Assembly (NCBI GenBank): GCA_017482565.1
Contig: JAFUMO010000045.1
Location: forward strand, 62,001-126,000
DNA: 64,000 nt
Reading direction: 5' to 3'
Source of the DNA: Bacteroidales bacterium
GTDB taxonomy: Bacteria > Bacteroidota > Bacteroidia > Bacteroidales > UBA932
In this document: positions 1 to 9,985 of the stretch, piece after piece
Layout of the letters: each line of letters begins with the position of its first letter
Position numbering within the stretch: the stretch's first letter is position 1
The notes under the pieces: generated by a model
Database searches by the model: none
What the model was told of the DNA's origin: nothing
What the model saw: only the letters and a program-made list of their open reading frames with translations
Position numbers and translations under genes: made by a program

Positions 1-1027
1 TCCCTACAGACAAAATCTGTACCGCATAGAAATCCCCTCCGCCCTGCAGATTCTGTACTGTTTTACGCGGCTGGGCCGGAGGCTGCGGTTTCCGCTCTTC
101 TGCCGGCCTCTCCTGGGAGTTCGGTTCCCGGAGCGCCGCCTGCCCTGATTTTTCCCCTTGCACCCCTTTTTCCTGTGAACTTACAGGTGAAGCCTGTGGG
201 GCATTTTTTGAAGGGCTGTCGGGAATATTCTTCTCAAAATCATTCTTGTATGCAGCAAAGGCATTGAACAGTCTCCTTGCAAACTGTTCCTGCCCGTTCC
301 TTGAAATGAGCACTGCATAATCCTTAGGATTTGATATAAAACCAAGCTCTGTAAGCACCGCAGGCATGGTTGTACGCCACAACACAAGGAGACCACCCTG
401 TTTCACCCCTCTGTTTACGGTTATAGGGCCCTTAGCAAACTGCCCCTGCACCTGTGCCGCATACTTGATGCTCTGCTCCTGATGTATGTTCTGCAGAAGG
501 GAAAAAATAATGTAGGATTCCGGTGAACCCGGATTGAAGCCCTCATATTTTGTCTGGTAGTCATCCTCTATTACAATTACAGAGTTTTCTGTCTTACAAA
601 CCTCAAAGTTATCCTCACTCTTGTGGGTACCCATCACAAAAGTCTCCGTACCCCGCGCCTGCGCGGATTTTGCGGAATTTACATGTATGGAGATGAACAG
701 GTCTGCCTTGTTGCGGTTTGCAATTGCCGCCCTCTCGGCCAACTCCACATATTTGTCTGTTGACCTTGTATATATAACCTTTACCCCGGGATAGTTCTGT
801 CTTATGAGGTTTCCCAGCTTGAGGGCTACCGAAAGGGTGATGTGCTTTTCCTGATACTTGCCGTTGCGGCTTATTGCACCTGGATCCTTTCCTCCGTGCC
901 CTGCGTCTATCACAACTGTCCTGATGCGCGACACCTCCTCAACATCCTGAGCAGGGAGGAGTCCGGGCAGCAGCAGGCAGAGAGCCGCATGCAGAATAAT
1001 ATTAAGCAGTTTGGATTTAAGTGGCAT
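1..1027 (-). CDS. N-acetylmuramoyl-L-alanine amidase, C-terminus beyond window
   Basis: Periplasmic zinc amidase (Amidase_3) that cleaves the amide bond between MurNAc and the stem peptide, probably in septum splitting. The reading frame is open from the ATG at 1027 to the window edge. A hydrophobic signal peptide (ending near LLPAQ) is followed by VVIDAGHGGKDPGA, the first zinc-ligand motif, then the RST and ER motifs, the SIHVN histidine motif and VLTELGFISN with the catalytic glutamate. After a Pro/Gln/Glu-rich linker the frame enters FYAVQILSVG, which looks like the start of a SPOR domain that would bind denuded glycan. It is divergent from lptD. The 3' end is missing. Confidence 0.93.
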   Translation of the reverse strand, partial: MPLKSKLLNIILHAALCLLLPGLLPAQDVEEVSRIRTVVIDAGHGGKDPGAISRNGKYQEKHITLSVALKLGNLIRQNYPGVKVIYTRSTDKYVELAERAAIANRNKADLFISIHVNSAKSAQARGTETFVMGTHKSEDNFEVCKTENSVIVIEDDYQTKYEGFNPGSPESYIIFSLLQNIHQEQSIKYAAQVQGQFAKGPITVNRGVKQGGLLVLWRTTMPAVLTELGFISNPKDYAVLISRNGQEQFARRLFNAFAAYKNDFEKNIPDSPSKNAPQASPVSSQEKGVQGEKSGQAALREPNSQERPAEERKPQPPAQPRKTVQNLQGGGDFYAVQILSVG

Positions 1028-1047
1028 ATTAGTTGCAAAAAAAGTGT

Positions 1048-1070
1048 TATTTTTGCGTTTTGCAAAAGTA
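1048..1070. promoter_or_regulatory. Divergent -7 boxes for amidase and lptD
   Basis: TATTTTTG (1048-1055) on the plus strand and TACTTTTG (1070-1063) on the minus strand both match the Bacteroidota -7 consensus TAnnTTTG in the 88-bp gap between the two start codons. Neither has a clean TTTG at the ideal upstream distance, so the assignment rests on the -7 boxes only. Confidence 0.4.
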
Positions 1071-1115
1071 CAAAAAATTATCAGATACCGGGTAAAAGAT
1101 TAACAGCACGTATAC

Positions 1116-3902
1116 ATGAACTTGAGGAACAGATATAAAGGACATATTCTTCTTGCCATTGTGGCAATGCTGGCCTTTGCAGTGGATGGCTATGGTATGG
1201 AACGTTCATATCTGGACACTCTCAGGGCCCGCATCAACAGCATGGGCAGGCCACTTTCAAGGGATACGCTTCTGGTGAAGCCCGATTCAGCCATGGCCCC
1301 TGCCGGCAGCAATGACACCCTTTCCGTACCACATGACACAACAGCCAAGGACACACTGATAAACAACAGTTCCCTTGATTCCCCGGTATTCTCCGGAGGA
1401 AGGGACTCCATTGTAAAGGACTTCAATGTTGACGGGAGGAAGATGATGTACTACTATGGGGATGTGAAGGTCAGCTACGGGGACATTGAAATTTCCGCAG
1501 ACTACATGGCATTTGACGTGGATTCCAAGACTGTCTTTGCAAAAGGTCTCCCGGACACAAGCGGAACAGTAAAGGGCAAGCCCGTAATGAAGCAGGGGGG
1601 GAAACAGTATGAGATGGAGAGCGTATACTACAACTTCAACTCCGAGAAAGCCAAGATCAAGAACATGATAACACAGGAAGCCGAAGGATTCCTGCACGGA
1701 CAATATATAAAGAAGATGCCGGACAACTCCATAAACATAGCCAAGGGAAAATACACAACCTGTGACCATGAGCATCCGCACTTCTACCTGAAGATGTCAA
1801 CCGCAAAGGTCATTAACGGAGGTGAGAAGACAGTATTCGGGCCGGCATATGTGGTGCTGGAGGATGTTCCTACTCCATTTGCCCTTCCGTTCGGCTTTGT
1901 GCCCAAGTTCGGAGGCAGGGCAAGCGGACTTCTGATGCCCACCTACGGGGAAGAGGCTGCCAGGGGGTTTTTCATGAGGGGATTGGGATATTATTTTGTA
2001 CTCAGCGATCATTTTGACATTGCCGCCACAGGAGACATCTATTCTATGGGGTCATGGGCCGGACAGCTGAATGCAAGGTATAACAAGAGGTACAAATACA
2101 ACGGTACCCTCTCCATCGCATACCAGAATGACCAGACTGGAGAAAAGGGGCAGCCAGACTTCTTCCAGACAAAGAACTTCTCCATGCAGTGGACCCACTC
2201 AATGGATTCAAAGGCAAGGCCCGGTACAACATTCAGGGCATCGGTAAACTTCTCAAGCCCATCATACAACCAGTATAACAACCAGACAAACATACAGACT
2301 GCGCTGCAGAACCAGATATCATCTTCAATATCTTTTGGCAAGACATGGGCCGGAACTCCATTCAGCCTTACCATAAATGCACTGCACAGCCAGAATTCAA
2401 GGGACAGTTCATATGCAGTTACGCTCCCTAACCTCACATTCACGGTGAACAGGATATATCCGTTCAAGAGGAAGGAGAGGGTTGGCAAGGAGAAATTCTA
2501 CGAATCATTCGCATTCAACTACAGTACCACCCTTGAGAACAAGATGAACTTCAAGGCAAGTGAGGTGGGTAAACCGGATTTCTTCAAGAAGATGAAGAAT
2601 GGAATGAGACATAACTTCAGCTTCGGACTCCCTTCATTCACCATAGCAAAGTATATCCAGGGTGCCCCATCAATCAACTACGGCATGAACTGGTACTTTA
2701 CAGATTGTGAAAAGGTATTCAATCAGGAGACCCAGAAGCTTGAGACAATATATTCAGACCCGCTGAGCACATTCGGCATAACCCAGAATTTCTCGGCAGG
2801 GCTCTCCCTGAGCACACGCCTGTACGGCAAGTTTGTCTTTGGCAAGGACAGGAAGGTGGAGGCAATCAGGCACATGGTAACACCTTCTATAACTTTCAGC
2901 GCACAGCCAGACATGGGCACATCCGCCAACGGATACACCCAAATGAGCTATGTTGATGCCAACGGCATACAGCATGTTGTGAACTACAACAAGTATGAGG
3001 GACAGATCAACTCCCCTCCGGGAAGAGGCAAGAGCGCTGCAATGAGCTTCTCATTGGGAAATAACCTGGAAGCAAAGATCAGGGACAAGAATGACACTAC
3101 CGGCACCGGTACCAGGAAAGTGAAGATAATTGACCAGCTGGCCATTGGCGGCTCATACAATTTCCTGGCTGATTCACTTAACCTCTCCAATATCTCAATG
3201 AATATGAATACAACCATATTCGGGAAGCTTGGACTTAACGTGAACGCCACATTTGACCCGTATGCCATTGACCAGTACGGCAAGAAGATAAACACCTTCA
3301 ACATTGTAAAGGAAGGGGGATTCAAGCTTGCACGTCTCACCAATGCCAGTGCTTCATTCTCCTATTCATTCTCAGGAGAGGGCAAGGGCAGGCTTGGAGC
3401 AGACTACAAGGACCCCAATGCGAGGAGCAACAATATGGGGGAGAGTACCAGCCAGTCACAGTCAAGCTCCTACCAGAGGGTATATTACAACCCCATGACA
3501 GGTGAATACATTCCAGGAGGATGGGTATATTACATGAATCCGAATGTCCCATGGTCAATAAACACCAACTTCAACTACAGCTACAGCAGGAACTACCAAT
3601 ATGCCAACGAGCAGCTGCTCACAAGGCACAACCATATGATGACCTTGGGCCTTTCGGGACAGATAAGGCTCACTGACGCCCTGAACGTGAACATGAACTC
3701 GGGTGTTGACCTTATGAAGATGAAGCTTACCACAACCCAGCTGAGCGCATCATACGACCTTCACTGTTTCAGCATCTCCGTCTCTTGGGTACCTAACGGA
3801 CAGTGGGAAAGCTGGAGCTTCAGGATAAATGCAAAGGCATCCGCACTTGCAGACCTGCTTCAGTTCAAGAAGAATGCAAGCTACTGGGACAACAGATTCT
3901 AA
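1116..3902 (+). CDS. lptD: LPS-assembly outer-membrane protein LptD
   Basis: Outer-membrane translocon component that inserts lipopolysaccharide into the outer leaflet. The 928-residue product has an N-terminal signal segment, a Ser/Asp/Thr-rich stretch, then an OstA-like periplasmic domain (about residues 95-200, with the pattern YYYGDVKVSYGDIEISADY followed by repeated beta strands), and a long C-terminal beta-barrel with alternating aromatic and polar strands (for example SINYGMNWYFTD). This is the size and layout of Bacteroidota LptD, which is larger than the proteobacterial protein. The barrel has a long Ser/Gln/Tyr-rich extracellular loop around 3430-3540. ridA follows after 22 bp and may be co-transcribed. 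Confidence 0.92.
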   Translation: MNLRNRYKGHILLAIVAMLAFAVDGYGMERSYLDTLRARINSMGRPLSRDTLLVKPDSAMAPAGSNDTLSVPHDTTAKDTLINNSSLDSPVFSGGRDSIVKDFNVDGRKMMYYYGDVKVSYGDIEISADYMAFDVDSKTVFAKGLPDTSGTVKGKPVMKQGGKQYEMESVYYNFNSEKAKIKNMITQEAEGFLHGQYIKKMPDNSINIAKGKYTTCDHEHPHFYLKMSTAKVINGGEKTVFGPAYVVLEDVPTPFALPFGFVPKFGGRASGLLMPTYGEEAARGFFMRGLGYYFVLSDHFDIAATGDIYSMGSWAGQLNARYNKRYKYNGTLSIAYQNDQTGEKGQPDFFQTKNFSMQWTHSMDSKARPGTTFRASVNFSSPSYNQYNNQTNIQTALQNQISSSISFGKTWAGTPFSLTINALHSQNSRDSSYAVTLPNLTFTVNRIYPFKRKERVGKEKFYESFAFNYSTTLENKMNFKASEVGKPDFFKKMKNGMRHNFSFGLPSFTIAKYIQGAPSINYGMNWYFTDCEKVFNQETQKLETIYSDPLSTFGITQNFSAGLSLSTRLYGKFVFGKDRKVEAIRHMVTPSITFSAQPDMGTSANGYTQMSYVDANGIQHVVNYNKYEGQINSPPGRGKSAAMSFSLGNNLEAKIRDKNDTTGTGTRKVKIIDQLAIGGSYNFLADSLNLSNISMNMNTTIFGKLGLNVNATFDPYAIDQYGKKINTFNIVKEGGFKLARLTNASASFSYSFSGEGKGRLGADYKDPNARSNNMGESTSQSQSSSYQRVYYNPMTGEYIPGGWVYYMNPNVPWSINTNFNYSYSRNYQYANEQLLTRHNHMMTLGLSGQIRLTDALNVNMNSGVDLMKMKLTTTQLSASYDLHCFSISVSWVPNGQWESWSFRINAKASALADLLQFKKNASYWDNRF

Positions 3903-3924
3903 AATAACCTTAAAATATACTATC

Positions 3925-4305
3925 ATGGAGAAAAAAATTGTAGCAAGTGCCAAAGCTCCAAAAGCTGTGGGCACATACAGCCAGGCTGTGATTGCAGGTG
4001 ACACCATTTATGTATCGGGCCAGCTTCCCATTGATGCTGCTACCGGAGAATTCGTACCGGGCGGCATCACAGAGCAGCTTCACCAGGTGTTCAAGAACCT
4101 GCAGTACGTACTTGAGGAGGGTGGATATTCATTTGCAGATGTAGTTAAGACAAACGTGTTCCTCTCAGACCTCGCAAACTTTGCAAAGCTGAATGAGGTT
4201 TATGCTATGTACTTCAAGGAGCCATATCCTGCACGCGTAGCATATCAGGTTGCGGCCCTTCCAAAAGGTGCTCTTGTTGAGATAGACGTGATTGCAGTAA
4301 AATAG
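3925..4305 (+). CDS. ridA: RidA family enamine/imine deaminase
   Basis: Small cytosolic trimeric enzyme that hydrolyses reactive 2-aminoacrylate and other enamines released by PLP enzymes. The 126-residue product shows the family fold from KAVGTYSQAV through GQLPID and the C-terminal signature PARVAYQVAALPKGALVEID, which includes the conserved Arg and Glu of the active site. The frame is open upstream into the end of lptD, but the ATG at 3925 gives the normal length and N-terminus (MEKKIVAS). A hairpin terminator follows. Confidence 0.95.
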   Translation: MEKKIVASAKAPKAVGTYSQAVIAGDTIYVSGQLPIDAATGEFVPGGITEQLHQVFKNLQYVLEEGGYSFADVVKTNVFLSDLANFAKLNEVYAMYFKEPYPARVAYQVAALPKGALVEIDVIAVK

Positions 4306-4335
4306 CGTAAAAAATTGCTGGAAAAGAAAAATCTG

Positions 4336-4367
4336 ACGGGTGAAAGGTAAACTTTTGCCCGTTTTTC
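4336..4367 (+). terminator. Rho-independent terminator after ridA
   Basis: ACGGG (4336-4340) pairs with CCCGT (4358-4362) and an inner AAAG/CTTT extends the stem; a run of T follows at 4362-4366. It closes the lptD-ridA unit immediately before the rho promoter. Confidence 0.7.
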
Positions 4368-4398
4368 TTTGTTTCTACAAAAGATAGTTTTACCTTTG
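4368..4398 (+). promoter_or_regulatory. rho promoter (Bacteroidota -33/-7)
   Basis: TTTG at 4368-4371, a 19-bp spacer, then TACCTTTG at 4391-4398, matching the consensus used by the primary sigma factor of Bacteroidota. Transcription should begin near 4405, giving a leader of roughly 65 nt before rho. Confidence 0.75.
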
Positions 4399-4470
4399 CT
4401 TCGCTTTGCACATCTGTACAAGGCGTTCTCAGAAAAACAAATCCCCCGAATCATATCATAATTTTAGCAT

Positions 4471-6267
4471 ATGTACGACATAATGGAATTGAGCAATAAA
4501 AGTTTGGAAGAACTTTATACAATTGCTGAAAGCTTGAATGTAAAGAGAGTAAAATCCTACACCAAAGATGAACTTGTGTACAAGATACTGGATGAGCAGG
4601 CCATTCAGGGTGTAAACACCCCTATCCAAAAGAGGCAGCGCAACAGAATTGTATCACCTAAAGGAATCAAGGCCGAAAAGGTTGAAGCTCCTGAAAAGGC
4701 AGGGAAGGCTGAACAGTTGGCCCAGCCGGAGCAGGAAAACATTGAGGCCGGGCAGGAAAAGCCAAGACGCCAAAGGCAAAGGATACAGAAATCTGCAAAG
4801 AGTGAAAATATCCCGGCTCCATCAGTTGCCGAGGCTCATGCACCAGCTGAAGAGGTAAAGGGCGAGGCAGCAGAGATTCAGGCCCAGCCTGAACCAGCAC
4901 AGGAACAGCAGCCGAAAAAGAGGGGCAGAAAACGCAAGAATCCATTAGTAAAACCTGAAGATAAGGAACAGGAGCCGGCTGCAGCTGAGGCCCCTTCACA
5001 GGCAGATGCCGAAGAGGCTCATACAGATGGTCCACAGCAGCCCCAGGAGAAGAAGGAGATGACTGAAGCCACACAAAACGTGCAGAACGGACAGGGAGTA
5101 CAGAACAATGACCATCAGAGCCAGAAGAGGCAGCAGCCAAAGATTGAATTTGAAGGGATTGTGGAGGCAAGCGGAGTACTGGAGATAATGCCTGACGGAT
5201 ATGGTTTCCTCAGATCTTCAGACTACAACTACCTTAACTCACCTGACGACATATACGTATCCCAATCCCAGATCAAGCTCTTTGGCCTGAAGACAGGTGA
5301 CACCCTGTTCGGTGAGATAAGGCCACCAAGGGAAGGGGACAAATATTTTCCTCTTGTAAAGGTTAACCAGATCAATGGAAGAAGTCCGGAATTCATCAGG
5401 GACAGGGTTCCCTTTGATTTCCTTACCCCTCTCTTCCCCGATGAGAAATTTGAACTTACAGCCAACGGCCACAACAACCTTTCTTGCCGCATTGTGGATA
5501 TGTTCACCCCTATAGGAAAAGGACAGCGCGGGCTTATAGTTGCACAGCCAAAGACAGGTAAGACAATGCTGCTCAAGGAGATTGCCAATGCAATTGCAGA
5601 CAACCACCCTGAGGTATACATGATTGTACTCCTCATTGATGAGAGGCCTGAGGAGGTTACAGACATGGCACGCAGCGTTAAGGCTGAGGTTATCGCCTCA
5701 ACATTTGACGAACCGGCAGAGAGACATGTGAAAGTGGCCAACATTGTACTGGAAAAGGCCAAGAGGCTTGTAGAATGCGGACACGATGTGGTTATCCTGC
5801 TGGATTCAATCACACGCCTTGCCAGGGCATTCAACACAGTACAGCCTGCATCAGGAAAAGTATTGAGCGGTGGTGTGGATGCTAACGCACTTCACAAGCC
5901 TAAACGTTTCTTTGGGGCTGCCCGTAATGTTGAGAACGGAGGATCCCTCACAATCCTTGCCACAGCCCTTACAGATACCGGTTCAAAGATGGATGAAGTT
6001 ATCTTTGAGGAGTTCAAGGGTACGGGCAACATGGAACTCCAGCTGGACAGGAAACTCGCCAACAAGCGCATATTCCCTGCTGTGGATGTAACCCTCAGCT
6101 CTACCAGACGTGATGACCTCCTCTACAAGCATGAGGATGTGAACAGGATATGGATTCTCAGAAACCATCTTGCAGACATGACAAGCATTGAGGCAATGGA
6201 ATTCATGAAGGAGAGGCTTGAAGGGACTATAAACAACGAAGAGTTCCTCATGTCCATGAACGGATAA
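4471..6267 (+). CDS. rho: Transcription termination factor Rho
   Basis: Hexameric RNA-dependent ATPase that terminates transcription. The first 45 residues form the Rho N-terminal helical domain ([24 protein letters not shown]). Residues of roughly 50-225 are a low-complexity Glu/Gln/Pro/Ala/Lys-rich insertion typical of Bacteroidota. The RNA-binding cold-shock fold follows ([22 protein letters not shown]), then the ATPase core with Walker A QPKTGKT near residue 360, Walker [11 protein letters not shown], the Q-loop and R-loop region, and the arginine finger region. At 598 residues it is well above the 419 of E. coli Rho because of the insertion. A second ATG three codons downstream is also possible as start. 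It is followed by the 121-bp palindromic element. Confidence 0.97.
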   Translation: MYDIMELSNKSLEELYTIAESLNVKRVKSYTKDELVYKILDEQAIQGVNTPIQKRQRNRIVSPKGIKAEKVEAPEKAGKAEQLAQPEQENIEAGQEKPRRQRQRIQKSAKSENIPAPSVAEAHAPAEEVKGEAAEIQAQPEPAQEQQPKKRGRKRKNPLVKPEDKEQEPAAAEAPSQADAEEAHTDGPQQPQEKKEMTEATQNVQNGQGVQNNDHQSQKRQQPKIEFEGIVEASGVLEIMPDGYGFLRSSDYNYLNSPDDIYVSQSQIKLFGLKTGDTLFGEIRPPREGDKYFPLVKVNQINGRSPEFIRDRVPFDFLTPLFPDEKFELTANGHNNLSCRIVDMFTPIGKGQRGLIVAQPKTGKTMLLKEIANAIADNHPEVYMIVLLIDERPEEVTDMARSVKAEVIASTFDEPAERHVKVANIVLEKAKRLVECGHDVVILLDSITRLARAFNTVQPASGKVLSGGVDANALHKPKRFFGAARNVENGGSLTILATALTDTGSKMDEVIFEEFKGTGNMELQLDRKLANKRIFPAVDVTLSSTRRDDLLYKHEDVNRIWILRNHLADMTSIEAMEFMKERLEGTINNEEFLMSMNG

Positions 6268-6292
6268 TCCGGGCAACCTCCACAAACAGGAA

Positions 6293-6413
6293 GAGGATGA
6301 CTCAAAAGGTGGAAATTTAAGGCTTGCACAGAAGGGAAAACCGGAGTTTACTTAGGTAAATGAGGATTTCCGAGGCAAGCGTAACACAAAATATACCCTT
6401 TTGAGTCACCCTC
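6293..6413 (+). repeat. 121-bp palindromic repeat, copy A
   Basis: First of three copies of the same 121-bp element in the window (others at 18478-18598 and 39001-39121). Ends are inverted repeats of GAGGRTGACTCAAAAGG, and nearly all of the interior can pair with itself (AAATTT, GCTTGC/GCAAGC, GGAAA/TTTCC, TTTAC/GTAAA) to form one long hairpin. At this copy the symmetry extends outward to AAACAGGAAGAG, giving a hairpin from 6284 to 6422. It lies between the convergent rho and psd genes. It differs from copy C at about eight positions. No open frame or transposase is associated. Confidence 0.9.
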
Positions 6414-6438
6414 TTCCTGTTTTATGGCATTAGGCTTC

Positions 6439-7095
6439 CTATTTCAGCTTTGCCATGACAGTCTCACACGCCACCACTCTGTCTCCTACATTTACATTCA
6501 CTTCACTTCCTACTGGAATGAACACATCCATCCTGGAACCAAACTTGATGAATCCCACTTGAGAACACTGCGCAACCTGCTCACCGGGAACCGCATAGCA
6601 CACAATCCTGCGGGCAATATATCCTGCAATCTGCCTGAAAAGCACCTTTGTCCCGTTTGCTGTCTCCACTGCTATTGAGGTGCGCTCATTCTTCTCCGAT
6701 GCCTTGGGATAGGAAGCTACTATATATGCCCCCTGGTGATGCTTGCTGTATAAAATCTTCCCACCAACCGGATAGTAGTTCACATGCACGTTGAACACGC
6801 TCATGAATACCGAAATCTGCACGCATCTTGTGCCGAGGTACTCATCCTCAACAACCTCCCTCACCTGCACAACCTTGCCGTCACAAGGAGCTACAACCAG
6901 ATCCTTGTCTATTACAAGAGTCCTCTTGGGCACTCTGAAGAATCTTACGACGAAAGCGAATACCAGCAGCGCAACTGCTGAGATTACCTTTGTGAAAAGG
7001 GACCACTCCAAGAGCCACCAGCTGCCCATGGCAACCGCCGCCGAAATTATGAAGGCAATGGCAATTATATTGTACCCCTCTTTATGGATTTTCAT
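6439..7095 (-). CDS. psd: Phosphatidylserine decarboxylase (short type)
   Basis: Converts phosphatidylserine to phosphatidylethanolamine. The 218-residue product is of the compact PSD type: two N-terminal hydrophobic segments (IIAIAFIISAAVAMGSWWLL), the VFNVHVNYYPVGG motif, and the C-terminal FGSRMDVFIP segment, where the Gly-Ser bond is the expected self-cleavage site generating the pyruvoyl cofactor. I chose the ATG at 7095 (MKIHKEGYN), the usual start of this family; a longer frame would overlap cdsA. It is last in rsfS-ftsH-cdsA-psd, so the two phospholipid enzymes are together. Confidence 0.93.
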   Translation of the reverse strand: MKIHKEGYNIIAIAFIISAAVAMGSWWLLEWSLFTKVISAVALLVFAFVVRFFRVPKRTLVIDKDLVVAPCDGKVVQVREVVEDEYLGTRCVQISVFMSVFNVHVNYYPVGGKILYSKHHQGAYIVASYPKASEKNERTSIAVETANGTKVLFRQIAGYIARRIVCYAVPGEQVAQCSQVGFIKFGSRMDVFIPVGSEVNVNVGDRVVACETVMAKLK

Positions 7096-7120
7096 AGAAT
7101 ATGTTTTTGAAGTTTCAAGT

Positions 7121-8008
7121 TCAGGCCGCAAAAAATATCAGGTAAATTATGGCTGCCGGAAAAGCCAGCAGGGCTCCGTCAAAGCGGTCAAGCATACCTC
7201 CATGCCCGGGCATGATGCTTCCGGAATCCTTAACGCCAAAATTACGCTTTAATTGGGATTCCACCAAATCTCCAAGCACTCCGAACACACATATTATCAT
7301 ACCCAATACAATTGCATCACACAAGGAAAGCTCCAGCAATCCCACAGCCCTCAACACAACAGCACCCGTACAGGCAAGGATAAGGCCTCCAAAAAAGCCC
7401 TCCCAGCTCTTCTTTGGAGAAATTGACTTGAACAGCCTGTGGTTGAACATCTGCCCCAATGTTGAACCAAGAAGATAGGCTCCCACATCTGTACACCACA
7501 GGATGACCAGCATTGAAAGGAGAAGCCTGCCGTCATATACCCCAGTCTTGTCAAAGAGGACAAGTGACATGAGGGAGAACGGCAATGCCACATATACAAT
7601 TGAAGCCAGCGCAAAAGGGAACACCTCATAACCATTGGGGACCCTCCTGAGTTCACCCTCCACCTCTACTGTCCTGTGCTCATTGAACCTCTTCACATAC
7701 ATGTTGGAAATGAATATTCCAATAAGGGGCAGCATGATGAACAGCACATAAAGGGGGTCAATTCCATATGCCGCAATCATGAACACATTCACAAACAGAC
7801 TTATGGCCGTAACCACCGTGAGCGCCTTTGCAATTATGTTGTCCGTGAAGAATGATTTTCCCATTGTAATGTCCAGGTACTCATATACAGCTATCACCAT
7901 TATGACACCAAATACAACAGCAAAGGCAACCGGGCCATACAGGATGGCTCCGATCACCAATATTGTAAAAGCCAGACCGCTGAGGGTCCTGATAATAAAG
8001 TTCTTCAT
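7121..8008 (-). CDS. cdsA: Phosphatidate cytidylyltransferase
   Basis: Integral membrane enzyme making CDP-diacylglycerol from phosphatidate and CTP, the precursor of the phosphatidylserine used by Psd. The 295-residue product has about seven to eight transmembrane segments and ends with the CdsA signature (GDLVESQLKRNFGVKDSG followed by MPGHGGMLDRFD), which carries the metal-binding aspartates. Its ATG shares the adenine of the ftsH stop codon (TGATG at 8010-8006), a sign of translational coupling. Confidence 0.96.
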   Translation of the reverse strand: MKNFIIRTLSGLAFTILVIGAILYGPVAFAVVFGVIMVIAVYEYLDITMGKSFFTDNIIAKALTVVTAISLFVNVFMIAAYGIDPLYVLFIMLPLIGIFISNMYVKRFNEHRTVEVEGELRRVPNGYEVFPFALASIVYVALPFSLMSLVLFDKTGVYDGRLLLSMLVILWCTDVGAYLLGSTLGQMFNHRLFKSISPKKSWEGFFGGLILACTGAVVLRAVGLLELSLCDAIVLGMIICVFGVLGDLVESQLKRNFGVKDSGSIMPGHGGMLDRFDGALLAFPAAIIYLIFFAA

Positions 8009-9984
8009 CAGTTTTCTGTTTCAGGTTTCTCTTCTGCAGGAGCTGCCTGAGTCTCACCATCCTTAGGCTTGCGCGGGCCAAATATGTTCTCCATATCCTC
8101 AGTAAATATCACCTCACGCTCAAGGAGCAGGTTGGCAAGTTTTGTGAGCCCTCCAATATTTGCCTGCAGCACCTCATGCGCCTTTGCATGTGCTGCATCA
8201 ACGAGTTCCTTGGCCTCCTGGTCTATAAGTTCAGCTGTCTTCTCGCTGTACGGCTTGCTGAATCCGTAACCGTCCTGTGAATCATAGAAGGACAGGTGGC
8301 CCACCTTATCGCTCATGCCAAAATAGCTCACCATAGCATATGCCTGTTTTGTAATCTTCTCAAGGTCTGAGAGCGCACCGGTAGATATCCTGCCGTTTAT
8401 TATCTCCTCAGCCACACGGCCTCCTATTGTTGCCGCCATCTCCTCCATCATCTGCTCCCTGGTGGTAATCTGCCTCTCCTCAGGAAGATACCATGCAGCA
8501 CCCAGAGCCTTGCCCCTTGGGATGATGGTAACCTTCAACAGCGGATTTGCATTCGGCAGCAGCCAGCTCACTGTTGCATGCCCTGCCTCATGGAAAGCTA
8601 TGGTCCTCTTCTCTGCTGGAGGTATTATCTTGCTCCTCTTCTCAAGTCCGCCCACAATCCTGTCTATCGCATCAAGGAAATCCTGCTTCCCGACAAATTT
8701 CTTGTCATGCCTTGCGGCAATCAGGGCTGCCTCATTGCAGACATTTGCAATGTCGGCACCCGAAAAGCCTGGAGTCTGCTTTGAAAGGAACGAGGTGTCC
8801 AGCCCAGGCTCCAGCTTCAACTTTGCAAGGTGTACATTGAATATCTCCCCCCTCTCCTTCAGTTCAGGAAGATCAACATGTATCTGGCGGTCGAACCTGC
8901 CGGCACGCATGAGCGCCTTGTCCAATATGTCTGCACGGTTGGTTGCGGCAAGGATTATCACACCCGAGTTTGTGCCGAAACCGTCCATCTCTGTAAGAAG
9001 CTGGTTAAGTGTATTCTCCCTCTCATCATTTGAAGAGAACCCGGAGTTCTTTCCCCTTGCCCTTCCTACCGCATCAATCTCATCAATGAAGACAATACAT
9101 GGAGCCTTCTCCTTGGCCTGCTTGAAGAGGTCCCTTACACGGGATGCACCCACACCAACGAACATCTCCACAAAATCAGAACCCGAAATTGAGAAAAACG
9201 GCACATTGGCCTCACCTGCAACAGCCTTTGCAAGGAGTGTCTTTCCAGTACTGGGAGGGCCTACAAGAAGGGCTCCCTTAGGGATCTTTCCGCCGAGGGC
9301 GGTATATTTTGACGGGCTGCGGAGGAAATCCACTATCTCCATCACCTCAACCTTGGCCTCTTCAAGGCCTGCCACATCCTTGAATGTAACTTTATGGGTA
9401 TTGTCCTTGTCAAACAGCTTTGCCTGCGACTTGCCCACATTAAAGATTCCGCCGCCACCTGCACCGCCGCCAACATTCTTGGACATGTTGCGCAGGGCGA
9501 AGAACCATATTGCAAGTATGATTATCGGGAGGAGGAGCCAGTCAAGCACCCTTCCCCAATAGTTTGTCCTCTCCTCTGTCTCTATGGAGAACCTCTTCTC
9601 CGGAGGGAGGGCATTCCTTGCCTGATCCAGCTGCTGCTCGGAATCAAAGTTGCCGGACACTATGAAATAGAAGTGGGGACCAAACTTCGGCTCCCTGCCC
9701 CCGAACATGTTCTTGTATTTTGAGAGGCTGTCGGTCTTTATAAAAACCTCAGCCTTGTTCTGGTTTGTGATGAACGTGACCTTCTCCACATCCCCTTGAG
9801 GGATCATCTGTTCCTTAACCTTGTACCACTCGGTCTTGACGGGATCCCCTCCCTGGGCACCGAAGAAATACATGTATCCTATCATCACAAGTAGCGGCAC
9901 ATATATCCATACGGCATTGAACCTTGGCTGGGGAGCCTTCTTTCCCTTCCTGTTCCTGTTTTGCGCTTGTTTGTTTTTCTCCAT
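8008..9984 (-). CDS. ftsH: ATP-dependent zinc metalloprotease FtsH
   Basis: Membrane-anchored AAA+ protease of 658 residues. Two transmembrane segments flank a periplasmic domain (first near residues 25-45, second near 135-160). The AAA module has Walker A around residue 240, read as GPPSTGKT rather than the usual GPPGTGKT, Walker [14 protein letters not shown], and the second region of homology with [21 protein letters not shown]. The protease domain has HEAGH near residue 460 and a downstream acidic zinc ligand. A Lys/Gln/Arg-rich N-terminus and a Glu-rich tail are present. It begins one base after the rsfS stop and is coupled to cdsA. Confidence 0.97.
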   Translation of the reverse strand: MEKNKQAQNRNRKGKKAPQPRFNAVWIYVPLLVMIGYMYFFGAQGGDPVKTEWYKVKEQMIPQGDVEKVTFITNQNKAEVFIKTDSLSKYKNMFGGREPKFGPHFYFIVSGNFDSEQQLDQARNALPPEKRFSIETEERTNYWGRVLDWLLLPIIILAIWFFALRNMSKNVGGGAGGGGIFNVGKSQAKLFDKDNTHKVTFKDVAGLEEAKVEVMEIVDFLRSPSKYTALGGKIPKGALLVGPPSTGKTLLAKAVAGEANVPFFSISGSDFVEMFVGVGASRVRDLFKQAKEKAPCIVFIDEIDAVGRARGKNSGFSSNDERENTLNQLLTEMDGFGTNSGVIILAATNRADILDKALMRAGRFDRQIHVDLPELKERGEIFNVHLAKLKLEPGLDTSFLSKQTPGFSGADIANVCNEAALIAARHDKKFVGKQDFLDAIDRIVGGLEKRSKIIPPAEKRTIAFHEAGHATVSWLLPNANPLLKVTIIPRGKALGAAWYLPEERQITTREQMMEEMAATIGGRVAEEIINGRISTGALSDLEKITKQAYAMVSYFGMSDKVGHLSFYDSQDGYGFSKPYSEKTAELIDQEAKELVDAAHAKAHEVLQANIGGLTKLANLLLEREVIFTEDMENIFGPRKPKDGETQAAPAEEKPETEN

Positions 9985-9985
9985 C

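Noticed and set aside
6293..6413. Short open frames within the 121-bp repeats
   Set aside because: They follow the palindrome in both directions and have no start context or conservation beyond the DNA repeat.
8462..9562. Long open frame (366 codons) on the plus strand opposite ftsH
   Set aside because: It lies entirely antisense to a clear FtsH gene and shows no domain; such frames are common opposite GC-skewed coding sequence.
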